Translations under genes and position numbers: made by a program
Part shown: positions 32,542 through 45,390 of the stretch, piece by piece
How positions within the stretch are numbered: position 1 is the stretch's first letter
Layout: each line of letters starts with the position of its first letter
Assembly (NCBI GenBank): GCA_032719365.1
Contig: CM064865.1
Location: 35,142,065-35,206,064 of the forward strand
Length of the DNA: 64,000 bases
Direction: 5' to 3'
From: Prinsepia uniflora
Lineage: Eukaryota; Streptophyta; Magnoliopsida; Rosales; Rosaceae
Notes under the pieces: model-generated
What the model was told of the DNA's origin: nothing
The model's database searches: none
The model's input: the letters and a program-made list of their open reading frames with translations, nothing else

Positions 32542-35500
32542 GTGGAGTGCGCATAGGTCGAGGATGTGATGTCTCTACAGTCGTAACAGCCCGTCATCAA
32601 CCTGATAGTTAGGGTATGAGTAGGAAGCACCACGTGCTAAACGAAATTCGATACAATAGTTGAGGTTAGATTGGCATTGGAGGCCACGTGTTTCGATGTT
32701 TGATCCCGAGGAGGATTAGTATTTGTGTGAATCTACCGGCTTAGAACCGTAGCATTACTGGTGAGTTGGATCCAGTGGATCGGTAGACACAGTATGACGA
32801 CTTAAGAGTCGTGACGGCTCGACGGTAGGGTCGTGTCAGATAGAGGATGTACGGATTAATACTAGTGGTGGTCAGAGGTCAGGGTCGCCCACTTTATGAT
32901 GACCCTGTACGATTACAGTCACGACGGTTGGGAATAGAAACGTGTGATTTTGTTTGGCATGCGTTGCCATGATTCGATGTGTCGAATCTCGGAGGGGTGT
33001 CGATTGGCAGGAGATGCAGGAGTGGTCGTCGTGTGACGCGATATGTGAGGATTACAACGTGTAGTTGTTGCGCAGTGTCAGGCACGGAGTATGGCCGAAT
33101 TCTTGTGGAGGCTAGCGGTTGAGAGCCGTAGAGTTACGAGAGAACGAGATCCTCAGAGTGTAGTTATTGGCTGGTTTGGTACCAGTATTGGAGTACGACG
33201 ACTCTTCGGAGTCAAGAGCGAGGGATCGGTCAGGATGGTTGGGCTGCAGCGGGGAGCCGGGTTTGTGATAACCTTAATAGGTGATTTATTGGACAAGTTA
33301 CCAGAAGTGTGGTACTTGTGATCAAATCCAGAGGTGGACCGATCGATGGATATTGTGCGTTGAGAGGTTAGTACTTGTGGTGAGTTGACTGCATGGATCA
33401 GAGTCTCGATAGTAGAGTATTTCTGAAATTGGTCTGCACGAGGTTGTGGTAGTCGCTGCTATCGATTGACGTAGTCTAGTCTTATCTAGTTGGATAGGCT
33501 CATGTGGCCGTGACGATTGTGGCGATGGGATTCGTCAGTCACGGCAATGATAAGAGGTGCGTGGGTGACGCACAATGCGAGTAGTGATTCTGGATTCAAC
33601 TCGATTACGGCTGAGTCCGATCGCAGAATGAGACGCGGACGTTGGGTGTTGGCACACTTGCCACACTACCTCTGTGAGGTGACTATGACGAGTAGGATAT
33701 ACCTGGATGAGTGACAGGTGCCCTGGATATTCCTTGATGGATTGCACGAGTGTGAGTGTTGGAGTTGATCCATAGAGTTGGGACGTACAAACCGGTATGC
33801 AGACAGAATAGTAGATGTGCCAGGTGTGGCGAACATATGAGTTCGGTGGGCACTGAGTGGGACATAGAGGATCCTGAGTGGCTCAGTGCGAGGTACCAGG
33901 AGTACTTGGTTTGGTGACCAGTTTCCCGATGATACGAGACTTGAGGCGCGAGTGTGTGCTCAGGAGTAGTGACGCTAAATGTTGAAATGCCTAAGTGGCA
34001 TTGGATGAAAAGATATAAATGGATGACGTGAGCGACGTCTTATGATGTATGTGTCGGTTGGTCAGATATGGTAGTACGCAGAGATTTGGCGTCAGATCAC
34101 GACAGATGTTGCGATCTGTTTAGCCTACCGACCGATGTCTGTAGATTCCGACCAATTCTGTGAGTCAGAGTTGGATCAGGTGGATTAAAGGTACGAGATA
34201 CGAATGTTGGAGGCCGTTTATGCACATCCGTAAATAATTTACAAGGTTTAACCTTGAGTCGCGTGAATTCCACTCAGAATGGGTGTACCTACATAAACAG
34301 TATTCACGAATGCGTGGATGGTGTCTAGTTAAGTTGAGGACTTGAGAGTCCATTGTGGATTGTTTTGGTTGACTACGGTTGACCATACCTTCTGAGTTGA
34401 GGACTTGGAAATAGTTTGCCTATAGGACGCATGAAATGCTCGTGTAATGAGTGAGGTAAGTATTTGGAAGAGAATCATGTTTCCAACGTGATTGGAACTT
34501 CGGAATCAAGAGAAGTTGTGATTAGGACGATGAGAAGAGTGCTTGATTCCGTATTGGTGATGAATATTCCGAGGTCACTGAGTGTGACGTTGTAGCAGAT
34601 AGTGTTGGGTGCCGGAGGATGACATTGGATGAACTTTGATGTCATCCTCTTAGATTCTTCCCTGGGTAGGACGACGAGGAGTGATATGACAGCTAAAGGT
34701 TCAAAGAGTGTGTAAGAACCGAACACCTAGGCTGTAGGTCAAAATTTGATTGACTTGATGAGTAGATGGTGCTCAGCGTCACAGGATGTGATGAGTGAGT
34801 GTCCAAGGTGATGAATTTGATGTTAGCCTGGTGACGGACAGTTGGGGTCCAAACCATGGTTGGATGTTGCCAGAGTGCAGTCCTCGAGTAGGTCGGGTGA
34901 CAACCCGATGTGATGTGTTGTGGATGCACCGGTGTGTTGTGCACGTTGGACGATGGGATTGACCACGGTCAATCGATATGTGGGGTTGAGAGTGTCCCAA
35001 GATTATGAGTATGTTGCCCAATGGATCGAGTCCTAGATGGACATGAGTGGTGATCGGATTAGATCCGATAATGACAGGTGGAGACTCGAGGTGAGTCTAG
35101 ATGTCAGCGGAGATCGCTGAGTGATGCGAGATGCGATACGAGGACTCGAAAACAAGTCGAGATCAGAGTAGAGCAGCGAAGCGCAGTGGAGCTGGGAGTT
35201 TTCGGCTGGTCAAGTTGTGACATATCGTGATAATAGATTGATCGGTATCTGACGAGTTCGGATAGGTATGGATTGATGGGACTCTAAGGAGAGTCACTTT
35301 GGATATTAGAGTTAGTATGGACATTAAAATCAGTTTTGAGTATAAGAATTTGAGAGAGTTGATTCGTGCGAGTATCGAGAGTCGGTACGGACATAGGTTT
35401 GAGGATGACCTATGAGATGGGATTCGTGCCATGGTGATGGCAGGATCTATAGAATGTTGTCCAGTTGGATGCTGAGCAGGATGCCAGCTTAGTTGTGTCA

Positions 35501-35850
35501 GCCCTAGTGGGAATACATTTTTTCAGTCTGATGACTGTAGGTTGGACAGTGTCAGAGTGTTAGATTGAAAAGCCGTTAGAATGTCAGTTTGGTATTGCTG
35601 ACCTATCAAAGTGAATGACAGGCATGATCGACGAATGTCGACATTTTGTCTCGAGTGAGACGAGCTGGCGTGTAGTTCTCAATAATGAATTGGAGCATTG
35701 GAGGCTCCGGTGTCAGTGCGTATCGACGAGTACGATATGTGTGTCGGACGTGTACTGTCACACCGGTACGATATGTGTGTGTGTGGCGATCCGAATCGAG
35801 GGACATGGTTGGATTCCACAATTTGGTTGTGGATTCGAGATAGAAATTCT
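32542..35850 (+). other. Non-coding internal region of element C
   Basis: Only short unrelated open frames. Segments match element D: GGTCGAGGATGTGAT with CAACCTGATAGTTAGGG (about 32560-32615), GGACAAGTTACCAG (33291), GGAACTTCGGAATC (34494), and a stretch around 34630-34690 that aligns with 53990-54060. No retroviral-type motif was found on either strand. Confidence 0.75.
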
Positions 35851-35865
35851 TTAAGAGGGGAAGAT
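35851..35865 (+). other. Polypurine tract of element C
   Basis: TTAAGAGGGGAAGAT lies directly before the 3' LTR, matching TTAAGGGGGGAAGGT of element B. Confidence 0.85.
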
Positions 35866-38406
35866 TGTAACGACCCGTCCCGAATTAACGGGATTAATTA
35901 AGGATTAATGACGGATTAGCGAGACTAATTGGGGATTAGACGAGGATTAGCAGACGTCCGGGCGAAATGACAATTTTGCCCCTAGAATGGCAATCGTTGA
36001 CTTTTTGTTCAGGGCGGTCAAATGGACTTTGGACGATGACTGTGACATAGTTCGTGACGTCACGAGTTCATAGATAGGTGGCACGCTCGATTCCGATGTC
36101 CGAGGAAGAAGTTATGATTTTCGAAAGTTCGAGGGCATTTTGGTAATTTAGTTGCAAAGGTGCAAAAAGGTGACTTTTGACCCAGGAGATCCGATGGATG
36201 AGGGCCGAGGACTGTTACGTAGATCGGGACGACACGAATCCGTAGACGGGCGGTACGTCGAATTCGGAGGTTCGACGGAGAAGTACGGTTCACGGAAGTT
36301 CGAAAGTACTATTGAACGAATTACGAAACAGATGCTTTTGGAATTAAGTGGGGCCTAGATATTTTTCATTGGACCAATGGATGAGTGATAGGTGTCACCC
36401 ATCCACTGGCCATCCCTTTTCCTTCATGCATATCCCTCCCTTGCCTTCATCAATCATTTTTCCCCATTCCCAAACAAACCCGATCAAAAACTATCATCCC
36501 AAATCCAAACCCTTACCCTATGATCTTGGTTGTGAGACCTTGAGAGTGAGAGGAATGTTGGTTGATGATGGTGGCAGGTAGGAAGCAACGCCGCCGTGGA
36601 CTGGTTTCGTGTCAATCGGACATCGTTTCGATATAGTTCTGGACGTCCGAAGGTTTATGATCGACTTTAAAATAGTTAGAAATTCCGGAAATTTACGGGA
36701 CTTTAGTGAGAGGTTATTTAAGTAGTTAATAACATTCTATTACGATTTGGACAGGTTCGGGAATCCTGGAGCGACGATTGGCCCGGAAAGACGTTTTGGC
36801 ACGAGTATCGAGGTGCCGCTTGGGACGGTCTGTGAGTGGACCCTTCCTTCGAACTTGATGCATGCATAAATGTTTTATAAGGGTTTTAATACATGTTTTG
36901 TGATGCCATGAGTGCACTTGTTTGTGGTAGCCTAGGATTTATGTATTTGCACGTATTTCTAGATTTCTGATTTTATACGATGCTTATACTTGCTAGGTTT
37001 TCAATGAGGGTTTAATGATTTAGTTTTGGATTTGGAAATACGAAATCGGGCATGACACCCATTTGATTACAAACTCTCGGACTTGGAGTCCATTTGATTT
37101 GACGAGAAATCGGACCGAGGGTCCAGCTGATTTATGATCCGGGCTTGAGGCCCTATTGGTTGTGAAATCGGGCTTAAGGCCCCGTTGCTTTATGGTTTCG
37201 GGCTTAGGGCCCAGTTAGCTGTGGTATCGGGCTTTGAGGCCCAATTGATTGTAACATCGGGCTTGAGTCTCAGTCGGTTTATAAAATGAGAGTTTGGGCA
37301 TGAGACCCTGTTGAACTGTGGATTTAGGCCAAGGCCTGTGAAAGGATTTAAATCGTATTCGAGGATTCCTGTTGAGATGAATCGGGTTTGAGACCCAGTT
37401 GAAATGTGATTTGTGAAAGAAAGAAAGAGATTTAAAAATGATTATGAACCTTCTACATGATTTATAATGGTCTCCTCCAGACGTCGACTTGGAGAGTCAC
37501 GATCCACAGACCAGAATGGGTATCCCCATAGGGATCCCGTTCCAGGAGCTGGAAGTTATGATTTATGTTGTGGTCCCAGACCAGATTCCGGAAGAGATGT
37601 GTGGACTAGATCCAGAGAGAGAGCTCGGACTAGATCCAGAGATTGAGCCTCCCCGATGGAGAATTCCTGGGTGAAGACTCGGAGTGAGACCCCGAGTAGT
37701 GTGCACACTAGTATAGATATGATATGGTGACATATCGGGGATGTGTTCCCTAGGGGCTGTGTGCCTCGAGTTGGCATCTTCTCGGAAGTTGCCGCGGATG
37801 GGTTATACGTATATCGATACTTATGTGTTTTTGATGGAAAGTGATTTGAGGGTAGGAGACCATGTGTTTCATGTTTTAGAAAGTGGTTTGGGGCAGAAAC
37901 CCCGTATTCTGTGTGTTTTGGTATTTCACTGAGAATGGTTTTGGGCTGAGTTCCCACATGTTATGGTTTTATGGTTTTTGAGTTGTGATTTCGGGTCGGG
38001 ACCCAATTGAATTTATGGGTCATGACGATTTATGGGGCCTGTGCATGAACCCTTGAAAGGTTTGAGAATGTTTTCAAGTAGTTCTATGAATGTTTTGATA
38101 AACGGTTTTGAATGCATGCATATGCTTTTAATGAAGGGCATAAATGTCTTCTTAATGAAAATGTTTTTAATGAAATGTTTATTTTTGTCTACTCACGACT
38201 TTAATGTTTTAATGCCTTTCAGGTTGATTGCGGATGATGGCTGTAGTAGAGACGAGACATCACACTCCTCCTCCTACGATCCTGGCGTGCTCTGGAAGCC
38301 CCTGGCGAGGGATAGAGACAGAATTTTCCCTGGTCTGACACTTCGTGTCAGACGAGATCAGGCGCGTCCCATGTTAATCCTGGAGGATTTGGGACGGGTC
38401 CTGACA
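35866..38406 (+). repeat. 3' LTR of element C, with 519-bp internal deletion
   Basis: 2541 bp against 3087 bp for the 5' copy. Between GCCGCCGTGGAC and TGGTTTCG (36599-36605) it lacks the segment present at 30134-30652 of the 5' LTR. GGAC occurs at both breakpoints (30130-30133, 30649-30652), which fits a microhomology deletion. The lost part holds the GCGCGTG motifs. Confidence 0.9.
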
Positions 38407-38411
38407 TTACT

Positions 38412-39779
38412 AGCTAGCAATAGTCAACCTAAAACTTGACCCCTTAAAATCTCGGGATATGCACTCGCCCTAAACGTTCAAAGTGACTTAAACTACCCAA
38501 ATTGAGAACCCATACATATGGCCTCAAAATGGCTAAGAAGCTGTGGTTCACTTTCTGCTTGTTGCCTCGTCCTCCATGGTAGTCCTTGATAGTGATGGTG
38601 GGTATGTCTGTGATCGTGGGGAAAAGAGGAAGGTCATGGTGTATTTTTGGGCTTCAACCTTCAAAGAGTTTCACGAAAGAATAAGAAAGAGAGTGAGCCG
38701 TGGTTATTGAGAGAAAATGATCCGAAATTTTTAGAAAAAGAGAGAGAAAAGAAGGGTGGAAATATCTCTAATTGTCCAAATTACCAAACAAATTAGATAT
38801 TTAATTGTTGGTCCGTGTCGTTACATGGTGAGTTTGTACCCTGTTGTTTAAGGCATGTGCTGGGTTTGTTCTCATCACATGCAGTGGAGTTAATGGCAAG
38901 CCCGTGAGGGACTTAACTTGCAAGCTTGGGACTCGTAGAGAGGAATGTTGTGCTTGGGACTCTAGAGAATGTTGTTAGAAGTGGATAAATAGCTAGTAGT
39001 GGCTTGTGTTCTGGCTCAGGAAGAAAGTCTTGAGCTAAGAAGGTGGGATTATCGAACCGATAAAAACCAACTAGTAGACAATTTCTTAGGGTAGTATATA
39101 AGTTTGGTTTATGCTAACGATATGCCCGGTTCGATATTTGTTTCGGTGAGTGCGAGAAAGACTAGTACTAGCAGAGATGCGGGGGGAGAATGTGACCCTT
39201 GGTGAGACTGCTTGGAATATGAGAGGTGTGTCCGAGGTCAAAATGGGTCGTTGTTGAGGTTTATGAAGGAGGAGATTTCAGGTGTAACTTCACCTATAGT
39301 GTATATAGCTATGCTCTTCAGCTGGTTTGCTTGGCATATGGAAGATCATGACTTGTATAGCTTGAATTATCTACATATGGGCACAGGGAAGACGTGGTGT
39401 GGCCGTGCTTGGGGAAGCAGCGGTGGCATTCGAGGTGGTCGTGAGGGTTTAGGGAGATGTGGAGGTGATGTGGAGGGCAACTTATTTATTTGTTTAATTT
39501 CAATTGCTTAGTTGTACAACCTGACCTTTTTACCTCTGATTTTAACCTCACGGATGGAAAAAGACCATTTTGGAACGAAATTGGGAATTCGGGGTGCATT
39601 TTGACATAAAAATATATTTACAATACATTTTAAGATAACGACGATGGTTTAGAGTGCATTTTGACTATAAAAAGTCTTTAATTTTTTGACAAAAAAGAGA
39701 ATATAAACTGATGATTGATGAATTCATTATGGTAAATCAAGGTGGCATCGTAGCCGTCCATATATTAAAGAAGTAGAGC
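38412..39779. other. Intergenic DNA upstream of ALDH22A1
   Basis: No gene, LTR or repeat that I can support. Short open frames (for example 39212-39511) have no recognised domain. The last few hundred bases should include the promoter of the downstream gene; no clear TATA box was assigned. Confidence 0.5.
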
Positions 39780-40063
39780 CCACGCGAAGCGAACGCCGAG
39801 AATCTGTCACCGCCGCTTTTTGTTTGTTTTCTGTGTTTTCATTTTGTTTTCTTTCGTTGGAAACGAAGAAACAAAAAAAAAATCGCCACTGCTCGGACCC
39901 ATCACTCTCACTATCACTATCATCGGTACTATTCTCTTTTCTTTTCTTTCTCTTCTCTCGAGCTTTGTCTCTCAATTCCTCAGATTCTCATGCTCTAAAC
40001 CGCCTATACTAGGGTTAAGCGCAAGAGCCTTTTGATTTGTGTTCTGCCACTTCACTCTAAACG

Positions 40064-43000
40064 ATGGCGTTTTGGTGGCCTCTGCTCGTCCTCGGATTCG
40101 CTTACGCCATTTGTAGGTTCCTCTTGATGCTTATTCCCCCCAATGTGCCTTCCATCGAGGTCGATGCTTCTGATGGTAATCTTGTTCTCTGATCATCTTC
40201 ACTTAAGCATATATATTTTTTTTCTCTTTGGCGTGGGCATTAATCCTCGTGTTTTAATCAATGGCAGTGTTGGACTTGGATGATGGAAATCAGACGCAGG
40301 AGAACAGTTTTATCTATGTGAGTTTTTCAAAGCTTTTGTATTTTGATGGTAATTTTGTTAGAATTTTTTATTTTGTATGCATTTCTATCTAATTTAAGCG
40401 ATTGCTGTTGAACTTAAAGGGTAATTTTAGTTTTGCTAGTATTCAAATGTTTCTTGTAAATCTGTGTGCATAAGATTGTTGCATTGTTTGGGTTGTATTG
40501 AGTGTGATCATGCGAAACATCCAATTTATTACCTGTTATTGGTGTTAACTGTGCAGGTACCTCCCAGGGGAAGGACACCACAAGCTGAGACCAGGGTTCA
40601 GTGCTATGAGCCTGCAACCATGAAGTACTTGGGATATTTCCCTGCACTGACATCCGATGAGGTTAGTCCTGCTATATGCATGTTTGGATTTGAGGATTGG
40701 AGAATGGAATATGTAGGAAGATGTAATTTTTTATTCCTCTTTGTTAAATTCTTAATGGATAAGGATTTTTTTACATTTGGCATTAAGGTGATGAACTTAA
40801 TTTTGTTGCCTCCATAGTGCTTGGTTTCATGTTTACCCAAAAATTTCAAATGTTAAGAAGAGACGTCAAATAAGACTATCAAAAGTATTGAGCTTTGTAA
40901 ATTTATATTCTTAGGTCAAGGAGCGTGTGCTACAAGCGAGGAAGGCACAAAGAACATGGGCAAAGAGTAGCTTCAAGCAAAGACGGCTGTTTCTCCGTAT
41001 TCTTTTGAAGTATATAATTGAACACCAAGAGCTTATATGTGAGTAAGTACTCTCTCTCTCTCTTTGTTTGATTTGTTATCATTTTTTAGGTAAATTACAT
41101 GGATTTTACATTTACTGTCTTTTTTATTGTGATTAGATAACAATTTGGGTACTTGCATAATATCATTTTGATTAGGATATCTTCACGTGATACGGGGAAG
41201 ACAATGGTAGATGCCTCTTTAGGGGAGATAATGACAACATGTGAGAAGATCACTTGGCTCCTTTCAGAGGGTGAGCATTGGCTAAAGCCTGAATACCGGT
41301 ATTTCCTTCTGCCTAATTACATTTCCTAAATCTTGTATGATTCTCTATCAATCCAACTGACATGATAATCTGTTGTGGTGTACATCTAGTTGTCTGTTAT
41401 GGTTTGATTCAATTGCCTAATTAATGATATATATTTCATAAAGTTGGTAATCTCCTTCTTGCCGACCTTAATGATATATCTCAGTGGCATCTAAATTTTA
41501 GTATATACATCTCTTCAGCTCTTCTTTTGTACTTACCTTGGACATACACCTTTTCATTAGATCAGATTTACGATTTCCTATCCATAACCACTACCGTCTC
41601 TTTTTTCCTGATTCAAACCTTTCCTTATTTTTAGTGCTTTTTAGACTGCATAGATTCACTTCCATTGACTGCCAAATAATGTACTGCATTATGATTTCGT
41701 TCATGAGAATATTTTCAGATGTGCTGGAAGGTCAATGCTTCACAAGAGATCCAAAGTGGAATTCCACCCACTTGGAGTTGTGGGGGCCATTGTGTCGTGG
41801 AATTATCCTTTTCATAATATCTTTAATCCAATGCTGGCAGCAGTTTTTTCCGGAAATGGCATTGTGATTAAGGTAGTTAATGTTGGAATACCGCTGTTAT
41901 TTTCCTTAATCACAAGTACTTTGTGATTGGTTAGAAATAGATGCTGCTGTACCTGTCTTATACCCGCAATAACTTATTCCTTTGGTGATTCTCTATTTAA
42001 CCCATATCTGTGTTAGCTATTGCTAATTGAGGAGGACTGAGGCTATACGCCTATTTATCAGTAAAAAACCTGGGCTATAACTCAAAATAGGTCTTTGAAA
42101 AAATATATAAATCATCTTCTAAAGACTTGTATGGAAGGTTATTTGTTAATTTGATGGAGAACCATGTGCTTGTAACTGTAGGTTTCAGAACATGCAAGCT
42201 GGTCTGGTTGTTTTTACTTCCGAATAATTCAGTCAGCTCTTGCTGCTGTTGGAGCTCCAGAGAATCTAGTTGATGTCATAACCGGGTATTGATTTTTTTT
42301 TTCTTATTTTGGTGGGATTGGGGTTTCTTTCTCTTGTCTTGTGTATTTGTCTCCCTATAACCGAACTTTTTTGCTCATTAGCTTCGCTGAAACTGGAGAA
42401 GCGCTGGTTTCTTCTGTTGACAAGATAATATTTGTTGGATCGCCTGGTGTGGGTAAGATGGTATGATCTCTTTTCGGTTAATTGGTTTCACATCTTGTTA
42501 TTTTATTTCCTGATACAGGCTTCTCACTACCATTTTTCTAATCCGTCTTTCACTAAAATTGCTCCTCAAATTTATTGATTAATTTTTTCCCTTGAAATTT
42601 TCTGCAAGCTAAAACCCAGCTTTACAACCGGAGACTAATAAGTAATAAGCCCTGTGCCAAGTGGTTAAAAAAAAAAAGGCATATAGGACTGATTGATCTT
42701 TGCTCGAACCCCAACTGTACAACCTCAGACCAATACCGTTCTGCAATGCTTATTAGTTCTCACTTCTGCTATATCTGCAGATAATGAGAAGTGCTGCTGA
42801 GAAGCTTACACCAGTTACACTTGAACTTGGTGGAAAAGATGCATTTATTGTTTGTGAAGACGTAGATGTGGAAAACGTATGAAATTTTCCCACCTTTGCT
42901 AGTGTTTTTTTATGCCTACCAGGTTTTCACATTCAATTGGAAAATGAAATTTTCAATTAGAGTATATTGTATTCTTAAAAACTATTTGACCTCGTAGGAC

Positions 43001-44912
43001 TTACTCAAATTTAGGTTGCCCAAATTGCTGTGAGAGCTGTTCTTCAGTCAAGTGGACAGAACTGTGCTGGCGCTGAGAGATTTTATGTTCATGAGAACAT
43101 TTATTCTTCGTTTGTCAATCAAGTTTCGATGATTGTAAAATCTGTTTCTGCGGTAAGTATTTCCATTTCATCATTTTTTATGTTTTGTTCTTCATCTCCA
43201 TTAACTTCGGTTTTTCACTGTCAGCAGTTGCATGCACTACATATTGTTTTAAGTTCAATGTTAGCCGCATAGACTGTCTTCCTGGTTTCTTACCTATTAC
43301 GTAGGCTGGAATGGCCAGGAAAAAGTAATTAGAAATTATTCAACTAGTTTTATTTAGACCGTTATTAAACTTATAGATGTGCTAGACAATAGCTGTGCAC
43401 TTCATATATTATATCGATGTGCTAGACAATAGCTGTGCACTAAAGCACTCCTTTGACATAAAGTAGCACATTTACGATCTTATGTTTAAAACTCGTGATT
43501 CTATTCATTTATCTTCTTTATAGGGTCCACCACTCGCTGGAAAGTATGATATGGGAGCTATATGTTTGCAAGAGCACTCTGAAAGGCTTCAAAACCTTGT
43601 AAATGATGCCTTAGACAAAGGAGCAAAGTTTATTGTTCGGGGAAATGTTGGTCATATAGGTGAAGGTGCAGTTGATCAGTTTTTCCCACCTACTGTGATA
43701 GAAAATGTAAATCACACTATGAAGTTAATGCAAGAGGAGGTAGCCAAAATCGCATATTTTATGATACATTGAACTTCATACGTATGCATGATTTCAATTA
43801 TTTATATTGAAAATCATTTCTACATTTTTGCAGGCATTTGGACCAATCATGCCAATCATGAAATTTAGCACTGATGATGAGGCTGTCAAGCTTGCTAATG
43901 ACTCAAAATATGGTCTTGGCTGTGCTGTTTTTTCTGGCAGCCAGCATCGTGCAAAAGCGATAGCTTCCCAGATTCACTGTGGAATGGCTGCAATCAATGA
44001 TTTTGCATCATCATATATGTGTCAGGTAATATTTTTATGAAGTGGTCAGCAGTTGATATTGTTTCTGCTTCCGTCTCCTCTTTCTTTTTCACTTCCTTTT
44101 TGGTCCTTTGGAGGCTCATCAGATCTTTGGGGCTATGAACTGGAGCTTGACCTCTCCCACCTCATAGAACTTCTTTGACCATGGTAAATGTGGGGATTGT
44201 ATACGAGGGCTGATTTATGGAAACCAGAGACTTTTACTAGTTATTCTGTCATCAATCTTTTTTTTCTTTTTGAAAAGAGAAAAAAAAGGCTTCCATTGAA
44301 TAGATTAGGCACCTCACTGATAATATATATCAATGGATTCCTTCCATTCAAGAATTGCTTGAACGTGAAAGAGTCATATAACTCAGGGATTCGTTTCGTT
44401 GAATCGTAATCCTTGTTGAAACATAACTTATTTATATTTGTTCAAATGATGACATTCTTAATACATTGAACTAAAGATGTCTCATGAATCTCCAGTCCCT
44501 ACCATTTGGTGGTGTAAAAGACAGTGGATTTGGAAGATTTGCTGGTGTAGAAGGGCTGCGAGCTTGTTGTCTTGTGAAATCAGTCGTTGAGGATAGATGG
44601 TGGCCATACATTAAGACCAAGATTCCAAGGCCTATTCAGGTCAGATTTCAAAACTTAGCCTTATGTTATTTCTCTGTATTATCTATCTATCATTCTCAGA
44701 ACTTAAGACCACAAATATGACTGACTAACATTTTTGTTTGGCTTGTTGGACATCAGTATCCTGTTGCAGAGAATGGTTTTGAGTTCCAGGAGTCGCTCGT
44801 TGAAGCACTGTATGGCATTAACATTTGGGACCGTTTGAAAGCATTGGTTAATGTTCTAAAGATCCTTACAGAGCAGAGCTCAGCTGCTAACAATAAGAGA
44901 AGAGATGACTGA
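40064..44912 (+). CDS. ALDH22A1: Aldehyde dehydrogenase family 22 member A1
   Basis: Fourteen exons, all GT-AG: 40064-40175, 40268-40317, 40557-40661, 40915-41042, 41176-41298, 41719-41872, 42182-42285, 42382-42460, 42781-42876, 43015-43152, 43524-43739, 43834-44025, 44496-44639, 44757-44912. They total 1797 nt, 598 residues, close to the 596 of Arabidopsis ALDH22A1. Start MAFWWPLLVLGFAYAICRFL gives an N-terminal membrane anchor, matching the family's secretory/ER location. The ALDH catalytic domain follows: NYPFHN (about 195-200), FVGSPGVGK (276-284), general base Glu300 in LELGGKD, catalytic Cys334 in GQNCAGAERF. It oxidises aldehydes to acids with NAD(P)+; in plants it is linked to stress tolerance, but the physiological substrate is not settled. 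The 5' UTR probably begins near 39780. The frame is intact and splice phases are consistent. It converges on the HLS1-like gene. Confidence 0.95.
42640..42715 (+). repeat. Possible tRNA-derived SINE remnant in ALDH22A1 intron 8
   Basis: GTGCCAAGTGGTTAA (42653) resembles a tRNA-Leu/Ser A box, and GCTCGAACCCC (42703) resembles a B box, about 50 bp apart, with an A-run between. No clear 3' tail or target duplication was found. Low confidence. Confidence 0.25.
43377..43442 (+). repeat. Short direct duplication in ALDH22A1 intron 10
   Basis: A 26-bp segment beginning GATGTGCTAGACAATAGCTG at 43377 is repeated exactly at 43417. It is fully intronic with no effect on splice sites. Confidence 0.9.
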
Positions 44913-45195
44913 GCGGTTGAAACATTTTCATGGTCTAATAGATATCAGGCGTTTTAAGATATTTGGTTTTGAACTTCCCCATGGAGATAAACATCTCAGG
45001 TACAGTTGCATTGCGGCTATCGTCGAGCATCAACCATCAACCTAATTGCCTTCTTTTTTTCTGTTTCTTTTTTAGTTACAGCAAGCGTCCACCCCATAAG
45101 AATGTGTTTCCGAATCCTTTGAAGTTGTTATAAGAATGCAGAAAAGTAGAGTTGGGGTTATTACTTACTTTTGATGCAGATTAAGGGTGTACCCC

Positions 45196-45230
<35 letters not shown>

Positions 45231-45390
45231 ATCTTAAAGTTATTATAATCTATACTCTTTAATCCCTAAACCCGCGACTCCAAATCCTAAACCTATGGAT
45301 GTTTATGTTTGATCTCTTACCCAGTTATTGCAAGCTCCAAAAGAAAATGAAGAATACATTATATATCAGATATAGCTTATCAATGTAACC
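44913..45390. other. Convergent 3' regions of ALDH22A1 and the HLS1-like gene
   Basis: 478 bp between the two stop codons. It contains a CT-rich microsatellite at about 45197-45230 and probable 3' UTRs of both genes. No other gene. Confidence 0.7.

Larger units (their letters stand above)
29398..38406 (+). mobile_element. Element C: large coding-free LTR retrotransposon (LARD-like)
   Basis: 5' LTR 29398-32484, internal 32485-35865, 3' LTR 35866-38406, flanked by ttact (29393-29397, 38407-38411): 9009 bp. LTR ends are TGTAACGACCCGTCCCG and GGTCCTG(G/A)CA. The internal region has no gag or pol frame, but keeps PBS-like sites at its start and a polypurine tract at its end. It is related along its interior to element D (49365-58239), so the lack of coding is shared. 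This fits a large non-autonomous element moved by proteins supplied elsewhere. Confidence 0.92.

Noticed and set aside
33801..33910. Possible zinc-finger peptide (CARCGEH) in the interior of element C
   Set aside because: Single short CxxC with no surrounding domain, not kept in element D.
39727..40035. Open frames around the ALDH22A1 start region
   Set aside because: They overlap the 5' UTR of ALDH22A1 and are pyrimidine-rich leader sequence.
42640..42715. Functional tRNA gene in ALDH22A1 intron 8
   Set aside because: Box-like motifs only; no cloverleaf or acceptor stem could be formed.
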